Assembly (NCBI GenBank): GCA_958450325.1
Contig: OY288241.1
Location: 45,087,978 to 45,151,977 of the forward strand
Source: Agrostemma githago
Taxonomy: Eukaryota > Streptophyta > Magnoliopsida > Caryophyllales > Caryophyllaceae
Length of the DNA: 64,000 nucleotides
Direction of reading: 5' to 3'
The notes below the pieces were generated by a model. It was given only the letters and a program-made list of their open reading frames with translations. It made no database searches and was not told where the DNA came from. This document shows, one piece after another, positions 1 to 10,714 of this stretch (its first letter is position 1; each line of letters opens with the position of its first letter). A program made the translations under genes and the position numbers.

Positions 1-1115
1 TTTGTCCCTGGACATTCTTCGAAACAGTTTCTGACAATCTCTGGACTGTTCTTTGGGATGGATCTTTGTCCCTGGACTTTCTTCGAGACCGTTTCCGACT
101 ATATCAAGACTATTCTTTGGGATGAATCTTTGTCTCTGGACTTTCTTCAAGACAGTTCCCGACTATCTCTGTACTATTATTTAAGATGTATCTTTGTCAC
201 TGGACATTCTTCGAGACAGTTTCCGACAATCTCCGGACTGTTCTTTGGGATGGGTCTTTATCCCTGGACTTTCTTCGAGACAGTTTCCGAACATCTTTGG
301 ACTATTCTTTGGGATGGATCTTTGTCCCAGGACTTTCTTCGAGACAGTTTCCGACTATCTCTGGACTGTTATTTGGGATGGATATTTCTCCTTGGACTTT
401 TATCGAAACAATTTTCGACAATCTCTGGACTATTATTTGGGACAGATCTTTGTCCCTGGACTTTCTTCGTCACAGTTTTCCACTATCTCTGGACTGTTCT
501 TTGGGACGGATGTTTGTCCCTGGACTTTCTTTGAGATAGATTCCGACTATCTCTGAACTGTTCTTTGGGACAGATCTTTGTCCCGGAACTTTCTTTGAGA
601 CAGTTGCCGACTTTCTCTTGACTGTTCTTTGGGACGAATCTTTGTCCCTGGACTTTCGTCGAGACAGTTTCCGACTATCTGTGGACTGTTATTTGGGACG
701 GATCTTTGTCCGTGGACTTTTATCGAGACAGTTTTCGACTATCTCTGGACTGTTCTTTGGGACAGATCTTTGTCCCTGGACTTTCTTGGAGACAGTTTCC
801 GAGAATCTATGGACTGTTCTTTGGGACGGATCTTTGTCCCTGGACATTCTTCGAGACAGTTTCCGAGAATCTATGGACTGTTCTTTGGGACGGATCTTTG
901 TCCCTCGACTTTCTTGGAGATAGTTTCCAACTATCTCTGGACTATTCTTTGGGACGGATCTTTGTTCTTGGACTTTCTTGGAGATAGTTTCCGACTATCT
1001 CTGGACTGTTATTTGGAACGGATCTTTGTCCCTGGACTTCTATATAGTTGGCGACTATCTCAGGACTATTCTTTGGGATGGATCCTTGTCCCTGGACTTT
1101 CTTCGAGACAGTTTC
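1..1115 (+). repeat. 64-bp satellite array, left segment, diverged monomers
   Basis: About 17 head-to-tail monomers of ~64 bp, entering the window mid-monomer, so the array continues to the left. Monomers carry GGGACGG or GGGATGG, GATCTTTGTCCC, TTCGAGACAG and CTCTGGACTGTT in fixed order. They differ from each other at several positions and no long multi-monomer period is evident here. Positions 281-331 hold an unusual variant (CCGAACATCTTTGG then GTCCCAGG) that recurs near 13841 and 17231. No stop-free stretch here resembles a known protein. Confidence 0.95.
1111..1115. repeat. Target-site duplication, left copy (GTTTC)
   Basis: GTTTC lies directly before the LTR and is repeated directly after it at 2674-2678. 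The satellite consensus has GTTTC only once at this point (GAGACAGTTTCCGAC), so the second copy was made by the insertion. Five bases is the usual size for LTR retrotransposon integration. Confidence 0.93.
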
Positions 1116-1326
1116 TGATAAGTGTAGTTTGTAGTGCCTAGTTTGTTGTGTTTTGGTCCCATTTTCCTTGCGGAATCGCTCCTTGGGAGCTGTTCACGGG
1201 TTACTTACGCTTCCTTTAGTTCGTTTTAGGTTCCCGAGACCATTCATGAAGAGTTGGAGCGATTCCGACTCAATACATACACTTTTCGGAGCCAACGAAG
1301 CGAAGGAACGATCACTCGATGCCTTG

Positions 1327-1389
1327 GATTCGACCCCGAGACCTTGGGACCCGATCCCGAGCCCCTTAGACTCGATCCCGAGACCCTAG
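1327..1389 (+). repeat. Three 21-bp tandem repeats in the LTR U3 region
   Basis: Three consecutive 21-bp units at 1327-1347, 1348-1368 and 1369-1389 share a core CGAYCCCGAG followed by CCC or ACC. A decayed fourth unit may follow (GTCGATGAGAAGCCC). Short repeats upstream of an LTR promoter often carry enhancer-type elements; here that role is only inferred. Confidence 0.75.
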
Positions 1390-1454
1390 AGTCGATGAGA
1401 AGCCCATGTGAAGCAAGGAGGAACCTTAAAGATCATATTGGAGGCCTACAAGAC

Positions 1455-1605
1455 CCATCCCCGACGGGAAGGACCTCATCTCGTCCGGGATGAGGTGCAC
1501 TTAAAGGGATGGTTCTGTTTTGGGTCTGTCCCGGGCGGGACCAATCCGTCCCGGTCTGGACCACTCCGTCCCGGACGGGACCATCTCGTCCCGGATGGGA
1601 TGGCT
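1455..1605 (+). repeat. GC-rich CGTCCCGG repeat cluster with dyads, LTR U3
   Basis: The motif CGTCCCGG or a close variant recurs several times between the 21-bp repeats and the TATA box. ACCTCATC at 1473-1480 and GATGAGGT at 1489-1496 form a perfect 8-bp inverted repeat with an 8-base loop. CCGTCC at 1566-1571 and GGACGG at 1573-1578 form a 6-bp dyad around one base. The cluster is far richer in GC and CpG than the rest of the LTR. Binding sites or hairpins are possible but not shown. Confidence 0.65.
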
Positions 1606-1654
1606 CAGATACAGACCCGCGTCACTTGTTTCATCTCCTTACTCATTGTAACCC

Positions 1655-1662
1655 TATATATA
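1655..1662 (+). promoter_or_regulatory. Probable LTR TATA box (TATATATA)
   Basis: TATATATA occurs in CCCTATATATACCC, between the GC-rich upstream region and a T-rich downstream region, as expected for the U3/R boundary of a plant LTR. A transcript would start roughly 30 bp downstream, near 1690, reading rightwards into the satellite. The start site is inferred from spacing only. Confidence 0.6.
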
Positions 1663-1720
1663 CCCTTCCTCTTGTATTCCTATGGGATGTTCTGGATTAC
1701 CCACTAAACCCTAGACTACT

Positions 1721-1754
1721 TTAGCATAGATTAGCATAGATTAGAGTAGATTAG
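1721..1754 (+). repeat. 10-bp tandem repeat (TTAGCATAGA) in LTR leader
   Basis: TTAGCATAGA at 1721-1730 and 1731-1740, then TTAGAGTAGA at 1741-1750 and TTAG. A short slippage repeat just downstream of the predicted transcription start. Confidence 0.8.
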
Positions 1755-1789
1755 TCGGTAATTAGTCCTTAATCTAGTTAGCTAATCTT

Positions 1790-2673
1790 GTATTAAGGAA
1801 TTCTTGAAGATCTCCACAAAGATTGACAACCTTGGAAGATTGTTTTGGGTTTTCTCTTTTATACAAGTTTTCATTCTTGCTTTCATCTTCTAGTATGGTA
1901 TAATCTCTTTTCCTTTCTCTTAATCTTTGTTTTATCATTCAAGATTTCATCTTTATATCTTGTTTATTGTTTTGTTCATCATCTTTGTTAGTTTTACATA
2001 TGTATGCTCTTGTTTTTTGTGTTAGTTTCTCTTGTTCTTGTTAGTTTTCCTTTAGATATGTTTGAGTAGATTCTTGCTAGGGTTATTAGGGTGATTGGTT
2101 GTGATTGTGGATAATTAGGGTGAGATGGGTGGTGCTAGATGTTGCTTTTGTTGTTTCCCATTAACCTTGCACTCCACATGTTCGATGTAGTGCTTGGGAG
2201 ACTCGAGACGATCAATCCTTGTTTTTCTTGCCTCTTCTCTTGTATGTATGTGTTTGGTTGTAGGTTTGGTAACCTCATTGGTAGCGAGAGCGTAGTGAGG
2301 GTGACCCCTAGGCCGTTTAAGTAGCGAGAGGCCGATCGGAACCTAGGCTACGAAAGCAAGCTAGTAACACCGTCTTTCCCCTTTTTACGACCTTGGCATC
2401 CATGAACCCGACCTAACCCTAGTTTCTTCTTATCGTTTTATTAGCTTCCTCTAGACATTAGATGCTTGTTTAGCCTTTTTATTTGTTTTTACAGACTATA
2501 GTTTAGTCCTTAGCCATCGCCTAGATTAGCTTGTCTTAAACCGAGTCTTTGACCGTAGCACATCTTAGTCCAACACCCCGTCCCTGTGGATCGACCCGAC
2601 TTGCCCTATCTACCCAGTTAGGAATAGTTGGTTATTATTTGGTGGCGGGATCCACGGCAAATACCTCCCATCA
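1790..2673 (+). other. T-rich 3' part of the LTR (R/U5), no gene
   Basis: About 880 bases of T-rich, low-complexity sequence up to the LTR end, with a short more complex block around 2280-2420 and the CCCTGTGGATCGACC motif near 2582. The longest open frame here is 61 codons (2139-2324). It has no recognisable domain and no homologous look, so I do not call it a gene. No convincing AATAAA signal was seen. Confidence 0.6.
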
Positions 2674-2678
2674 GTTTC
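2674..2678. repeat. Target-site duplication, right copy (GTTTC)
   Basis: GTTTC immediately follows the terminal CA of the LTR and continues into CGACTATCTCTGG, the normal satellite sequence. It matches 1111-1115 exactly. Confidence 0.93.
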
Positions 2679-4194
2679 CGACTATCTCTGGACTATTCTT
2701 TAAGACGGATCTTTGTCTCTGGACATTCTTCGAGACAGTTTCCGACAAACTCTGGACTGTTCTTTGGGAAGGGTCTTTGTCCCTGGACTTTCTTCGAGAC
2801 AGTTTCCAACTATCTCTGGACTATTCTTTGGGATGGATCTTTGTCCCTGTACTTTCTTCGAGACGGTTTTCGACTATCTCTGGACTGTTATTTTGGACGG
2901 ATCATTGTCCTTGGACTTTTATCGAGACAGTTTTCGACAATCTCTGGACTGTTCTTTGGGACAGATATTTGTCCCTGGACTTTCTTGGAGATAGTTTCCG
3001 ACAATCTCTGGACTGTTCTTTGGGACAAATCTTTGTCCCTGGACTTTCTTGGAGATAGTTTCCGACAATCTCTGACTGTTATTTGGGACGGATCTTTGTC
3101 CCTGGACTTTCTTTTATACAGTTGGAAACTATATCCGGAATATTCTTTGGGACGGATCTTTGTCCCTGGACTTTCTTCGAGACTGTTTCCAACTATCTCT
3201 GGACTATTTTTTTGGACGGATCTTTGTCCCTGGACATTCTTCGAGACAGTTTCCGAGAATCTCTGGACTGTTCTTTGGGACGGATCTTTGTCCCTGGACT
3301 TTCTTGGAGATAGTTTCCAACTATCTCTGGACTATTCTTTGGGACGGATCTTTGTCCCTGGACTTTCTTGGAGATAGTTTCCGACTATCTCTGGACTGTT
3401 ATTTGGAACGGATCTTTGTCCCTGGACTTTCTTTTAAACAGTTGGAAACTATCTCTGGATTATTCTTTGGGACGGATCTTTGTCCCTGGACTTTCTTCTA
3501 GACTGTATCCGACTATCTCTGGACTATTTTTTGGGACGGATCTTTGTCCCTGGACATTCTTCAAGACAGTTTCCGAGAATCGCTGGACTGTTCTTAAGGA
3601 CAGATCTTTGTCCCTGGACTTTCTTGGAGATAGTTTCCAACTATCTCTGGACTATTCTTTGGGACAGATCTTTGTCCCTTGATTTTCTTGAAGATAGTTT
3701 CCGACTATCTCTGGACAATTATTAGGGACGGATCTTTGTCCCTGGACTTTCTTCTATATAGTTGGCGACTATCTCAAGACTATTCTTTGGGATGGATCTT
3801 TGTCTTTGGACTTTCTTCAAGACAGTTTCCGACTATCTCTGGACTATTCTTTAAGACGGATCTTTGTCACTGGACATTCTTCGAGACAGTTTCCGACTAT
3901 CTCTGGACTATTCTTTGGGATGGATCTTTGTCCCTGGACTTTCTTCGAGACAGTTTCCGACTATCTCTGAATTGTTATTTGGGACGGATAATTGTCCTTA
4001 GACTTTTATCGAGACAGTTTTCGACTATCTCTGGACTTTTCTTTGGGACGGATGTTTGTCATGGACTTTCTTTGAGATAGTTTCCGACTATCTCTGGACT
4101 GTTCTTTGGGACAGATCTTTGTCCCGGAACTTTCTTGGAGACAGTTGCCGACTTTCTCTTGACTGTTCTTTGGGACGGATCTTTGTCCCTGGAC
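2674..4194 (+). repeat. Diverged satellite monomers right of the LTR
   Basis: About 24 monomers with several variant types and no perfect long period. Local resemblance repeats at 5 to 6 monomers: M17-like TATACAGTTGGAAAC monomers occur near 3117 and M22-like TATATAGTTGGCGAC near 3765. At 3022-3039 one monomer has a perfect palindrome, GGGACAAA / TTTGTCCC around TC. One monomer near 4040-4080 is shortened (TTTGTCATGGAC). Confidence 0.85.
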
Positions 4195-7100
4195 TTTCTT
4201 TGAGACAGTTTCCAACTATCTATGGACTGTTATTTGGGACGGATCTTTGTCCGTGGACTTTTATCGAGACAGTTTTCGACTATCTCTGGACTGTTCTTTG
4301 GGACAGATCTTTGTCCCTGGACTTTCTTGGAGATAGTTTCCTACAATCTCTGGACTGTTATTTGGGACGGATCTTTGTCCCTGGACTTTCTTTTATACAG
4401 TTGGAAACTATCTCTGGAATATTCTTTGGGACGGACCTTTGTGCCTGGACTTTCTTCGAGACGGTTTCCGACTATCTCTGGACCATTTTTTGGGACGGAT
4501 CTTTGTCCCTGGACATTCTTCGAGACAGTTTCCGAGAATCTCTGGACTGTTCTTTGGGACAGATCTTTGTCCCTGGACTTTCTTGGAGATAGTTTCCAAC
4601 TATCTCTGGACTGTTATTTGGAACGGATCTTTGTCCCTGGACTTTCTTCTATATAGTTGGCGACTATCTCAGGACTATTCTTTGTGATGGATCTTTGTCT
4701 CTGGACATTCTTCGAGACAGTTTCCGACAATCTCTGGACTGTTCTTTGGGATGGGTCTTTGTTCCTGAACTTTCTTCGAGACAGTTTCCGACTATCTCTG
4801 GACTGTTATTTGGGACGGATCTTTGTCCTTAGAATTTTATCGAGACAGTTTTCGACTATCTCTGGACTGTTCTTTGGGACAGATCTTTGTCCCTGGACTT
4901 TCTTGGAGATAGTTTCCGACAATCTCTGGACTGTTATTTGGGACAGATCTTTGTCCCTGGACTTTCTTTTATACAGTTGGAAACTATCTCTTGAATATTC
5001 TTTGGGACGGATCTTTGTCCCTGGACTTTCTTCGAGACTGTTTCCGACTATCTCTGGACTATTTTTTGGGACGGATCTTTGTTCCTGCATATTCTTCGAG
5101 ACAGTTTCCGAGAATCTCTGGACTATTCTTTGGGACGGATCTTTGTCCCTGGACTTTCTTGGAGATAGTTTCCAACTATCTCTGGACTATTATTTGGGAC
5201 GAATCTTTGTCCCTGGACTTTCTTCTATATAGTTGGTGACTATCTCAAGACTATTCTTTGGGATGGATCTTTGTCTCTGGAGTTTCTTCAAGACAGTTTC
5301 CGACTATCTCTGGACTATTCTTTGGGATGGATCTTTGTCCCAGGTCTTTTTTCGAGACAGTTTACGACTATCTCTGGACTGTTATTTGGGACGGATCTTT
5401 GTCCTTGGACTTTTATCGAGACAGTTTTTGACTATCTCTGGACTATTCTTTGGGACGGATCTTTGTCCCTGGGCTTTCTTTGAGATAGTTTCCGACTATC
5501 TCTGGACTGTTCCTTGGGACAGATCTTTGTCCCAGAACTTTCTTTAAGACAGTTGCCGACTTTCTCTTGACTGTTCTTTGGGACGGATCTTTGTCCCTGG
5601 ACTTTCTTCTAGATTGTTTCTGACTATCTCTGGACTGTTCTTTGTGACGGATGTTTGTCAATGGATTTTTTGGAGATAGTTTCCGACTATATCTGGACTA
5701 TTATTTGGGACGGATCTTTGTTCCTAGACTTTCTTTGAGACAGTTTCCAACTATCTCTGGACTGTTATTTGAGACGGATCTCTATCGCTGGATTTTCTTC
5801 ATGGAAGTTGCCGACTATCTCTGGACTCTTCTTTGGGACGGATCTTTGTCCCTGGAATTTCTTTGAGATAGTTTTCGACTATCTCTGGACTATTATTTGG
5901 GACGGATCTTTGTCCATGGACATTCATCTATATTGTTTACGACTATCTCTGGACTATTCTTTGAGACGGATATTTGCTCCTGGACTTTCTTCGAGATAGT
6001 TGTCGACAATCTCTGCAGTATTATTTGGGACGGATCTTTGTCCCTGGACTTTCTTCCAGACAGTTTATGACTATCTCTGGACTATTAATTAGGACGGATC
6101 ATTGTCCCTGGACTTTCTTCGAGACAGTTTCCGACTATCTCTGGACTGTTATTTGGGACGGATCTTTGTCCCTAGACTTTCTTCGATACAAATGCCGACT
6201 ATCTCTGGACTATTCTTTGGGACAACTCTTTGTCCCTGGACTTTCTTCGAGATCGTTTCCGACTATGTCTAAACTATTCTTTGGGACGGATCTTTATTAT
6301 TGGACTTTCTTCGAGATAGTTTCTGATTATCTCTGGACTATTATATGGGACGAATCTTTGTCCCTTACCTTCCTTCGAGAAAGTTTCCGACTATCTCTGG
6401 ACTGCTATTTGGGACGGATCTTTTTCCCTAGACTTTCTTCGAGACAGTTTCCGACTATCTCTGGACTGTTCTTTGGGACGGATCTTTGTCCCTGGACTTT
6501 CTTCGAGATAGTTTCCGACTATCTCTGGACTGTTATTTGTGACGGATCTTTGTCTTTGGATTTTTTGGAGATAGTTTCCGACTATCTCTGGACTTTTATT
6601 TGGGACGGATCTCTGTCCTTGGACTTACTTCGAGACAATAGCCGACTATCTCTGGACTGTTATTTGAGACGAATCTATCACTGGATTTTCTTCAAGACAG
6701 TTGCCGACTATCTCTGGACTCTTCTTTGGGACGGATCTTTGTCCCTGGAATTTCTTCGAGATAGTTTTCGACTATCTCTGGACTATTCTTTGGGATGGAT
6801 ATTTGTCCATGGACATTCATCTATATTGTTTTCGACTATCTCTAGAAGATTCTTTGAGACGGATATTTGCCCCTGGACTTTCTTCGAGATAGTTGTCGAC
6901 AATCTCTGCAGTGTCATTTGGGACGGATCTTTGTCCCTGGACTTTCTTCCAGATAGTTTCTGACTATCTCTGGACTGTTAATTGGGAGGGATCTTTGTCC
7001 CTGGACTTTCTTCGAGATAGTTTCCGACTATCTCTGGACTGTTATTTGGGACGGATCTTTGTCCCTGGACTATCTTTAATACAGTTGGAAACTATCTCTG

Positions 7101-7390
7101 GAATATTCATTGGAACGGATCTTTGTCCCTGGACTTTCTTCGAGACTGTTTCCGACTATCTCTAGACTATTTTTTGGGACGGATCTTTGTCCCTGGACAT
7201 TCTTCGAGACAGTTTCTGAGAATCTTTGGACTGTTCTTTGGGACAGATCTTCGTCCCTGGACGTTCTTGGAGATAGTTTCTAACTATATCTGGACTATTA
7301 TTTGGGACGGATCTTTGTCCCTGGACTTTGTTCTATATAGTTGGTGACTATCTCAAGACTATTCTTTGGGATGGATCTTTGTCTCTGGAG
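4195..7390 (+). repeat. 3,196-bp satellite segmental duplication, copy 1
   Basis: This 50-monomer block (50 x 64 minus 4) is repeated head to tail by 7391-10714. The left junction is seen by comparing 4195 with 7391: both read TTTCTTTGAGACAGTTTCC but differ just before it. The right junction is at 7390, where CTGGAG is followed by TTTCTTTGAG instead of the TTTCTTCAAG found at the end of copy 2. In all stretches I compared the copies are identical, including a shared 990-base stop-free stretch (5974-6963 and 9298-10287). It contains rarer monomers, such as one with ATCTATCACTGG near 6675. Confidence 0.9.
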
Positions 7391-10300
7391 TTTCTTTGAG
7401 ACAGTTTCCAACTATCTATGGACTGTTATTTGGGACGGATCTTTGTCCGTGGACTTTTATCGAGACAGTTTTCGACTATCTCTGGACTGTTCTTTGGGAC
7501 AGATCTTTGTCCCTGGACTTTCTTGGAGATAGTTTCCTACAATCTCTGGACTGTTATTTGGGACGGATCTTTGTCCGTGGACTTTTATCGAGACAGTTTT
7601 CGACTATCTCTGGACTGTTCTTTGGGACAGATCTTTGTCCCTGGACTTTCTTGGAGATAGTTTCCTACAATCTCTGGACTGTTATTTGGGACGGATCTTT
7701 GTCCCTGGACTTTCTTTTATACAGTTGGAAACTATCTCTGGAATATTCTTTGGGACGGACCTTTGTGCCTGGACTTTCTTCGAGACGGTTTCCGACTATC
7801 TCTGGACCATTTTTTGGGACGGATCTTTGTCCCTGGACATTCTTCGAGACAGTTTCCGAGAATCTCTGGACTGTTCTTTGGGACAGATCTTTGTCCCTGG
7901 ACTTTCTTGGAGATAGTTTCCAACTATCTCTGGACTGTTATTTGGAACGGATCTTTGTCCCTGGACTTTCTTCTATATAGTTGGCGACTATCTCAGGACT
8001 ATTCTTTGTGATGGATCTTTGTCTCTGGACATTCTTCGAGACAGTTTCCGACAATCTCTGGACTGTTCTTTGGGATGGGTCTTTGTTCCTGAACTTTCTT
8101 CGAGACAGTTTCCGACTATCTCTGGACTGTTATTTGGGACGGATCTTTGTCCTTAGAATTTTATCGAGACAGTTTTCGACTATCTCTGGACTGTTCTTTG
8201 GGACAGATCTTTGTCCCTGGACTTTCTTGGAGATAGTTTCCGACAATCTCTGGACTGTTATTTGGGACAGATCTTTGTCCCTGGACTTTCTTTTATACAG
8301 TTGGAAACTATCTCTTGAATATTCTTTGGGACGGATCTTTGTCCCTGGACTTTCTTCGAGACTGTTTCCGACTATCTCTGGACTATTTTTTGGGACGGAT
8401 CTTTGTTCCTGCATATTCTTCGAGACAGTTTCCGAGAATCTCTGGACTATTCTTTGGGACGGATCTTTGTCCCTGGACTTTCTTGGAGATAGTTTCCAAC
8501 TATCTCTGGACTATTATTTGGGACGAATCTTTGTCCCTGGACTTTCTTCTATATAGTTGGTGACTATCTCAAGACTATTCTTTGGGATGGATCTTTGTCT
8601 CTGGAGTTTCTTCAAGACAGTTTCCGACTATCTCTGGACTATTCTTTGGGATGGATCTTTGTCCCAGGTCTTTTTTCGAGACAGTTTACGACTATCTCTG
8701 GACTGTTATTTGGGACGGATCTTTGTCCTTGGACTTTTATCGAGACAGTTTTTGACTATCTCTGGACTATTCTTTGGGACGGATCTTTGTCCCTGGGCTT
8801 TCTTTGAGATAGTTTCCGACTATCTCTGGACTGTTCCTTGGGACAGATCTTTGTCCCAGAACTTTCTTTAAGACAGTTGCCGACTTTCTCTTGACTGTTC
8901 TTTGGGACGGATCTTTGTCCCTGGACTTTCTTCTAGATTGTTTCTGACTATCTCTGGACTGTTCTTTGTGACGGATGTTTGTCAATGGATTTTTTGGAGA
9001 TAGTTTCCGACTATATCTGGACTATTATTTGGGACGGATCTTTGTTCCTAGACTTTCTTTGAGACAGTTTCCAACTATCTCTGGACTGTTATTTGAGACG
9101 GATCTCTATCGCTGGATTTTCTTCATGGAAGTTGCCGACTATCTCTGGACTCTTCTTTGGGACGGATCTTTGTCCCTGGAATTTCTTTGAGATAGTTTTC
9201 GACTATCTCTGGACTATTATTTGGGACGGATCTTTGTCCATGGACATTCATCTATATTGTTTACGACTATCTCTGGACTATTCTTTGAGACGGATATTTG
9301 CTCCTGGACTTTCTTCGAGATAGTTGTCGACAATCTCTGCAGTATTATTTGGGACGGATCTTTGTCCCTGGACTTTCTTCCAGACAGTTTATGACTATCT
9401 CTGGACTATTAATTAGGACGGATCATTGTCCCTGGACTTTCTTCGAGACAGTTTCCGACTATCTCTGGACTGTTATTTGGGACGGATCTTTGTCCCTAGA
9501 CTTTCTTCGATACAAATGCCGACTATCTCTGGACTATTCTTTGGGACAACTCTTTGTCCCTGGACTTTCTTCGAGATCGTTTCCGACTATGTCTAAACTA
9601 TTCTTTGGGACGGATCTTTATTATTGGACTTTCTTCGAGATAGTTTCTGATTATCTCTGGACTATTATATGGGACGAATCTTTGTCCCTTACCTTCCTTC
9701 GAGAAAGTTTCCGACTATCTCTGGACTGCTATTTGGGACGGATCTTTTTCCCTAGACTTTCTTCGAGACAGTTTCCGACTATCTCTGGACTGTTCTTTGG
9801 GACGGATCTTTGTCCCTGGACTTTCTTCGAGATAGTTTCCGACTATCTCTGGACTGTTATTTGTGACGGATCTTTGTCTTTGGATTTTTTGGAGATAGTT
9901 TCCGACTATCTCTGGACTTTTATTTGGGACGGATCTCTGTCCTTGGACTTACTTCGAGACAATAGCCGACTATCTCTGGACTGTTATTTGAGACGAATCT
10001 ATCACTGGATTTTCTTCAAGACAGTTGCCGACTATCTCTGGACTCTTCTTTGGGACGGATCTTTGTCCCTGGAATTTCTTCGAGATAGTTTTCGACTATC
10101 TCTGGACTATTCTTTGGGATGGATATTTGTCCATGGACATTCATCTATATTGTTTTCGACTATCTCTAGAAGATTCTTTGAGACGGATATTTGCCCCTGG
10201 ACTTTCTTCGAGATAGTTGTCGACAATCTCTGCAGTGTCATTTGGGACGGATCTTTGTCCCTGGACTTTCTTCCAGATAGTTTCTGACTATCTCTGGACT

Positions 10301-10714
10301 GTTAATTGGGAGGGATCTTTGTCCCTGGACTTTCTTCGAGATAGTTTCCGACTATCTCTGGACTGTTATTTGGGACGGATCTTTGTCCCTGGACTATCTT
10401 TAATACAGTTGGAAACTATCTCTGGAATATTCATTGGAACGGATCTTTGTCCCTGGACTTTCTTCGAGACTGTTTCCGACTATCTCTAGACTATTTTTTG
10501 GGACGGATCTTTGTCCCTGGACATTCTTCGAGACAGTTTCTGAGAATCTTTGGACTGTTCTTTGGGACAGATCTTCGTCCCTGGACGTTCTTGGAGATAG
10601 TTTCTAACTATATCTGGACTATTATTTGGGACGGATCTTTGTCCCTGGACTTTGTTCTATATAGTTGGTGACTATCTCAAGACTATTCTTTGGGATGGAT
10701 CTTTGTCTCTGGAG
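7391..10714 (+). repeat. Satellite segmental duplication, copy 2 (3,324 bp)
   Basis: Second copy of 4195-7390, matched at offset 3,196 up to about 7545 and at offset 3,324 after that. The 128-base difference is an internal duplication of two monomers at 7418-7673. Near-identity over more than 3 kb points to a recent event or to an assembly duplication. Confidence 0.9.
7418..7673 (+). repeat. 128-bp exact two-monomer tandem duplication
   Basis: 7418-7545 and 7546-7673 repeat the same two monomers, recognisable by GTCCGTGGACTTTTATCG and by TTTCCTACAATCTC. Copy 1 of the larger duplication has this pair once (from 4222), so the event happened after the 3.2-kb duplication or is an assembly effect. 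Confidence 0.92.

Larger units (their letters stand above)
1116..2673 (+). mobile_element. Solo LTR of an LTR retrotransposon, probably Ty3/gypsy
   Basis: This 1,558-bp block is the only non-satellite DNA in the window. It begins TGATAAGTG and ends CCCATCA, giving the canonical TG...CA termini with a 4-bp inverted repeat (TGAT/ATCA), and it is flanked by the GTTTC duplication. Removing the block and one GTTTC restores an exact 64-bp monomer. Inside, in order: U3-like sequence with short GC-rich repeats, a TATA box, a short-repeat leader, a long T-rich U5-like stretch, and a 3' part with CCCTGTGGATCGACCCGAC, a type of sequence I associate with plant Ty3/gypsy LTR ends. No gag, protease, reverse transcriptase or integrase is encoded and no second LTR is present. 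A solo LTR left by LTR-LTR recombination fits best. Lineage is inferred from memory of family style, not from a search. The strand is set by the TATA box. Confidence 0.9.

Noticed and set aside
1706..1714. Telomere-like AAACCCTAG
   Set aside because: A single copy inside the LTR leader. No tandem array of the plant telomere repeat is present.
1153..1724. Open frames of 70-100 codons inside the LTR
   Set aside because: They cross the 21-bp and GC-rich repeats, overlap in several frames, and resemble no gag, pol or other known protein.
1116..2673. Complete short retrotransposon (TRIM-like) rather than solo LTR
   Set aside because: The first ~100 bases are not repeated near the 3' end, so there is no pair of terminal repeats within the block, and no primer-binding or polypurine site was seen between candidate repeats.
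4806..5090. Open frames of 60-95 codons on the − strand
   Set aside because: They are reverse readings of the same satellite. Their length is what one TAG per 64-bp monomer allows, and variants that remove the TAG lengthen them slightly.
4195..10714. Assembly error as the definite cause of the exact 3.2-kb duplication
   Set aside because: Possible, but the sequence alone cannot show it. The copies differ by the nested 128-bp duplication and have clear, different junctions, so it is kept as a feature with a caution.
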